Below are positions 35,449 to 38,179 of a DNA stretch of 38,179 nt, one piece after another. This stretch comes from Gordonia amarae NBRC 15530 (lineage in GTDB: Bacteria > Actinomycetota > Actinomycetes > Mycobacteriales > Mycobacteriaceae). The stretch's first letter is position 1. Each line of letters begins with the position of its first letter. The notes under the pieces were generated by a model that worked only from the letters and a program-made list of their open reading frames with translations, was not told the origin of the DNA and ran no database searches. A program made the translations under genes and the position numbers. The DNA lies in the NCBI RefSeq assembly GCF_000241345.1, contig NZ_BAED01000018.1:1-38179 (forward strand). The letters are read 5' to 3'.

Positions 35449-35942
35449 CAGAGCGATTCATTTCCGTCACCCTGCGTCAGCGGGGGGTGAAGGCCGTCGC
35501 CAAACTTCTCGACGACGAGGCGCCCCGCACGGCGGCCGCGGTGTGGGACGCGCTTCCGCTCGGCGACCAGGTGTTCCACGGAAAGTTCGCCCGCAACGAG
35601 ATCTACACTCTCGTCGCGGCATTCGCCGACACAGAACCGGGACCGGAGAACACCACGATCACCCCGATCCCCGGCGACCTGTGCTATTTCACGTTCGACG
35701 GGGTCCTCAACAATCCCGCTTACGGCTACGAGTCGGGTGCGGCCCCGGGTAAGCATCAACTGCTCATCGATCTGGCGGTGTTCTACGGCCGCAACAATCT
35801 GCTGGTCAACGGTGATGTCGGCTGGGTGCCGGGCAACGTGTTCGGGACGATCGTCGAGGGACTGCCGGAGTTCGCCGCGGCGTGCAATGACGTGTGGATG
35901 GGCGGTGCGCGCGGTGAAGTACTGTCGTACGCGCGAGAATGA
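35445..35942 (+). CDS. DUF3830 family protein (cyclophilin-like fold)
   Basis: A 165-residue protein matching DUF3830, a small cyclophilin-like beta-barrel family with no established activity. Recognisable segments are DEAPRTAAAVWDALPL, HGKFARNEIYT, PGDLCYFTF and FYGRNNLLVNGDVGWVPGNVFG. Its ATG overlaps the amidase stop by 4 bp, so both proteins are made together. The GntR gene follows after 12 bp. The tight coupling suggests it works on the same substrate as the amidase, perhaps as an auxiliary enzyme or binding protein; this is inference. Confidence 0.82.
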   Translation: MTERFISVTLRQRGVKAVAKLLDDEAPRTAAAVWDALPLGDQVFHGKFARNEIYTLVAAFADTEPGPENTTITPIPGDLCYFTFDGVLNNPAYGYESGAAPGKHQLLIDLAVFYGRNNLLVNGDVGWVPGNVFGTIVEGLPEFAAACNDVWMGGARGEVLSYARE

Positions 35943-35954
35943 GAGGTCACGACG

Positions 35955-36671
35955 ATGACTGCTACCGACGACCGGAGGACCAGCACCCGCGTCAAGACCA
36001 CAAAGGTGCTCACGCCGCTGGTGCAGGAGTCGACGCCGGCGATCATCGCCCGCCAGTTGCACGAGGCGATCGCGGGTGGTGACTTCCCGCCGGGGTCGCA
36101 GCTCACCGAGTCGGGACTGGCCGCCGATCTCGGCGTCAGCAGGGGACCGTTGCGAGAGGCGATGCAACGCCTGACCGCCGAGGGGCTGCTCGTCAGCTAC
36201 CGCAATCGCGGACTGTTCGTGGTGTCGATGGACGACGACGAGATCCGCGACATGTACGTGGCCCGCACCGCCGTCGAACGCGCCGCGATCGAGCAGATCA
36301 TCGCCCACGGGCCGGAGTCGGCCGTCGAACCCATGACTGCGGCGGTCGATGCGATGCGCGCCCACATCGACGAGCCGAACAGCGCCGAGATGGCCGAGGC
36401 CGACATGGAGTTCCACCGCACGCTGGTCGAACTTGCCGCCAGCACCCGGCTCTCACGTCTACATGAGACGATCCTGGTGGAGACGCGGATGTGCCTGCGC
36501 GCCATGCGCGGAACCTACGCGTCCGGAAAGGCCCGCATCGATGAGCATCAGGCGCTGGTCGACGCGATCGCCGACGGTGACGCCGCGCAAGCGGACGCGC
36601 TGATGATCGAGCACATGCGCGACGGCCTCGAGCGGCTGATCGGGCCGGGCGAGTCGGCGTCCACCGCCTGA
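35955..36671 (+). CDS. GntR family regulator, FadR/FCD subfamily
   Basis: A 238-residue FCD-type GntR protein. The winged HTH is at residues ~25-90 (IIARQLHEAIAGGDFPPGSQLTESGLAADLGVSRGPLREAMQRLTAEGLLVSYRNRGLFV). The all-helical FCD domain includes the metal/ligand residues in EADMEFHRTL, DEHQALVDAI and IEHMRDGLERL. Such proteins are usually repressors released by a carboxylate intermediate of the pathway they control. It is last in the amidase-DUF3830-GntR operon. The dyads at 32411 and 34000 are its likely sites. It converges on the dehydrogenase gene with 14 bp between. Confidence 0.92.
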   Translation: MTATDDRRTSTRVKTTKVLTPLVQESTPAIIARQLHEAIAGGDFPPGSQLTESGLAADLGVSRGPLREAMQRLTAEGLLVSYRNRGLFVVSMDDDEIRDMYVARTAVERAAIEQIIAHGPESAVEPMTAAVDAMRAHIDEPNSAEMAEADMEFHRTLVELAASTRLSRLHETILVETRMCLRAMRGTYASGKARIDEHQALVDAIADGDAAQADALMIEHMRDGLERLIGPGESASTA

Positions 36672-36685
36672 CCCGCCCGGCGCCC

Positions 36686-38179
36686 TCAGCCTGCGGCGCC
36701 GCGGATGGGGCGGGCCACATATTTGACGTCGAGGAACTCCTCGATACCGAGTCGTCCGCCTTCACGGCCCAGACCGGACTCCTTCACCCCGCCGAACGGA
36801 GCGGCGGGGTTGGAGACCAGGCCGGTGTTGATCCCGACCATCCCCACCTGCAGGGCGTCGGACAGGCGGTCGGCACGGTCGACGTCCTGGGTGTACGCGT
36901 AGCCGACCAGGCCCCACGGGGTGTCGTTGGCCAGCGTCAGCACCTCGTCGATTCCGTCGGATTCGGTGCTGCCGAAGGGGGTCAGGGCCGCGACGGGCCC
37001 GAAGATCTCCGTCCGCATCAACTCCGAATCGGGGTGCACGTCGGTGAGGACGGTCGGTGGGTAGAAGTGGCCGGGTCCGTCGGGGCGCACTCCGCCGGTC
37101 ATGACGCGTGCGCCACGGCCGAGCGCGTCATCGACCAGGGTGGTGACCTTGTCGACGGCTGCGGCCTCGACCAGTGGCCCGACCTGGGTGCCGGCGACGC
37201 TGCCGTCTCCGACAACCAGGGCCTTCATCTGTTCGGCCAGCTTGCCGGTGAACTCGTCGATGACGTTGCGGTGCACAAAGATCCGGTTGGCGGCGGTGCA
37301 TGCCTGCCCCATGTTGCGCATCTTGGCCACCATCAGGCCGTCGACGGCGCGGTCGAGGTCGGCGTCGGCGCACACGATGAACGGGGCATTGCCGCCCAGT
37401 TCCATGGATGTGCGCATCACCGTCCCCGCCGCCTGCCGGAGCAGGGTCTTGCCGACTTCCGTCGAACCGGTGAAACTGACCTTGCGTGCTGCCCCCGAAC
37501 TCATCCACTCGCCGACCACCGCGGCAGGATCAGAGGTGGTGACCATGTTCAGGACACCGTCGGGCAGTCCGGCCTCGGCCAGGATCGCGGCCAGCAGCAG
37601 CGCGGTGAGCGGGGTCAGTTCGGCCGGCTTGAACACCATGGTGCAACCGGCGGCGATCGCCGGACCGATCTTGCGGGTGCCCATGGCGAGCGGAAAGTTC
37701 CACGGGGTGATCAGAATGCACGGTCCCACAGGCTGTTTGGACACCACGATCCGGTTGGCGCCGTCACCGGTGGTGGTGTGGTCGCCGCCGATACGCACCG
37801 CTTCCTCGGCGAACCACCGGAAGAACTCCGCACCGTAGGCCACCTCGCCGCGCGCCTCGGCCAGCGGCTTACCCATCTCGGCGGTCATCACCGCCGCGAT
37901 CTCGTCGGCCCGCTCGACGATCAGATCGTAGGCGCGGTACAGGATCTCGCTGCGTGTGCGGGGTGGCGTCGCGGCCCACCGGGCTTGCTGCCGGGACGCG
38001 CTGTCGAGTGCGCGGCGGGCATCATCGATGCCGCCGTCCGCGACGTGGGTCAGCAGTGCGCCGGTGGCCGGGTTGGTGACGGCGAAGGTCGCGCCCGACG
38101 CCGCCGGCCCCCAGCGCCCGTCGATGTACAGGCCGGTGTGCAGGGCGGCGATCGCCGCCGGAGCGGGGGAGGTGACGGT
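36686..38179 (-). CDS. gabD: Aldehyde dehydrogenase, succinate-semialdehyde dehydrogenase-like (5' end just outside window)
   Basis: The frame stays open to the window edge, giving 497 residues without a start codon at the very end; the true start must lie only a few codons outside. Motifs are those of an NAD(P)+ aldehyde dehydrogenase: LITPWNFPLAMGTRKIGPAIAAGCTMVFKPAE, SFTGSTEVGKTL, catalytic Glu in SMELGGNAPF and catalytic Cys in GQACTAANR. The sequence GKPLAEARGEVAYGAEFFRWFAEEA is typical of GabD. It would oxidise succinic semialdehyde to succinate, feeding the TCA cycle. Related semialdehydes are possible. It is convergent with the GntR gene. Confidence 0.88.
   Translation of the reverse strand, partial: TVTSPAPAAIAALHTGLYIDGRWGPAASGATFAVTNPATGALLTHVADGGIDDARRALDSASRQQARWAATPPRTRSEILYRAYDLIVERADEIAAVMTAEMGKPLAEARGEVAYGAEFFRWFAEEAVRIGGDHTTTGDGANRIVVSKQPVGPCILITPWNFPLAMGTRKIGPAIAAGCTMVFKPAELTPLTALLLAAILAEAGLPDGVLNMVTTSDPAAVVGEWMSSGAARKVSFTGSTEVGKTLLRQAAGTVMRTSMELGGNAPFIVCADADLDRAVDGLMVAKMRNMGQACTAANRIFVHRNVIDEFTGKLAEQMKALVVGDGSVAGTQVGPLVEAAAVDKVTTLVDDALGRGARVMTGGVRPDGPGHFYPPTVLTDVHPDSELMRTEIFGPVAALTPFGSTESDGIDEVLTLANDTPWGLVGYAYTQDVDRADRLSDALQVGMVGINTGLVSNPAAPFGGVKESGLGREGGRLGIEEFLDVKYVARPIRGAAG

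Overview
The window is a gene-dense, high-GC chromosomal segment from an actinobacterium. Likely leaderless starts, a monomeric NADP isocitrate dehydrogenase, an Mks/Wadjet operon, a phasin/XRE/hydrolase granule module and a palindromic intergenic repeat of a kind I associate with Gordonia and Rhodococcus point to the mycolic-acid group (Mycobacteriales). Gordonia is my best guess. This rests on gene content, not on a marker gene. I see no rRNA, tRNA, CRISPR array or intact insertion sequence.

Layout. 1-3513: a NarL-type two-component system (minus strand, its regulator cut by the window edge) diverges from a small membrane protein and a cytochrome P450; two similar dyads lie between them. 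3623-9101: a DUF35-thiolase fusion, a Bcr/CflA-type exporter, a Clp-N protein with its own HTH under a strikingly symmetric operator, and a PadR/membrane-protein pair. 9202-16576: a defence-type island. It holds a scar made of an hsdM fragment joined to a truncated Rpn-family nuclease gene, an intact Rpn-family gene, and then a jetA-jetB-jetC (mksF-mksE-mksB) operon with no jetD/mksG nuclease subunit beside it.

16603-23112: a palindromic repeat, icd, a receptor-like membrane protein with a degenerate kinase C-lobe, an EamA transporter and an LhgO-like FAD oxidoreductase. 23208-24755: XRE regulator, phasin-like protein and alpha/beta hydrolase, probably linked to storage granules. 25055-28997: an amidohydrolase, then a TetR-controlled acyl-CoA dehydrogenase plus HSD10-like dehydrogenase, a beta-oxidation module. 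29007-29936: a tandem fluC (crcB) pair preceded by a fluoride riboswitch.

29980-38179: a probable catabolic cluster. It has a TrzA/AtzB-type amidohydrolase, a sirtuin, two Asp/Glu-racemase/maleate-isomerase-family proteins, an amidase, a DUF3830 protein, a GntR/FCD regulator and an aldehyde dehydrogenase resembling succinate-semialdehyde dehydrogenase. Two FadR-type dyads (ATTGTCGACAAT and ATTGTCAACAAT) in its promoter regions fit control by the cluster's own GntR protein. The substrate is unknown; an amide or N-heterocycle degraded towards succinate is the simplest reading.

The most unusual items are the Wadjet-like operon without its nuclease next to nuclease and restriction remnants, and the amidase/racemase/DUF3830 cluster with its shared operator.
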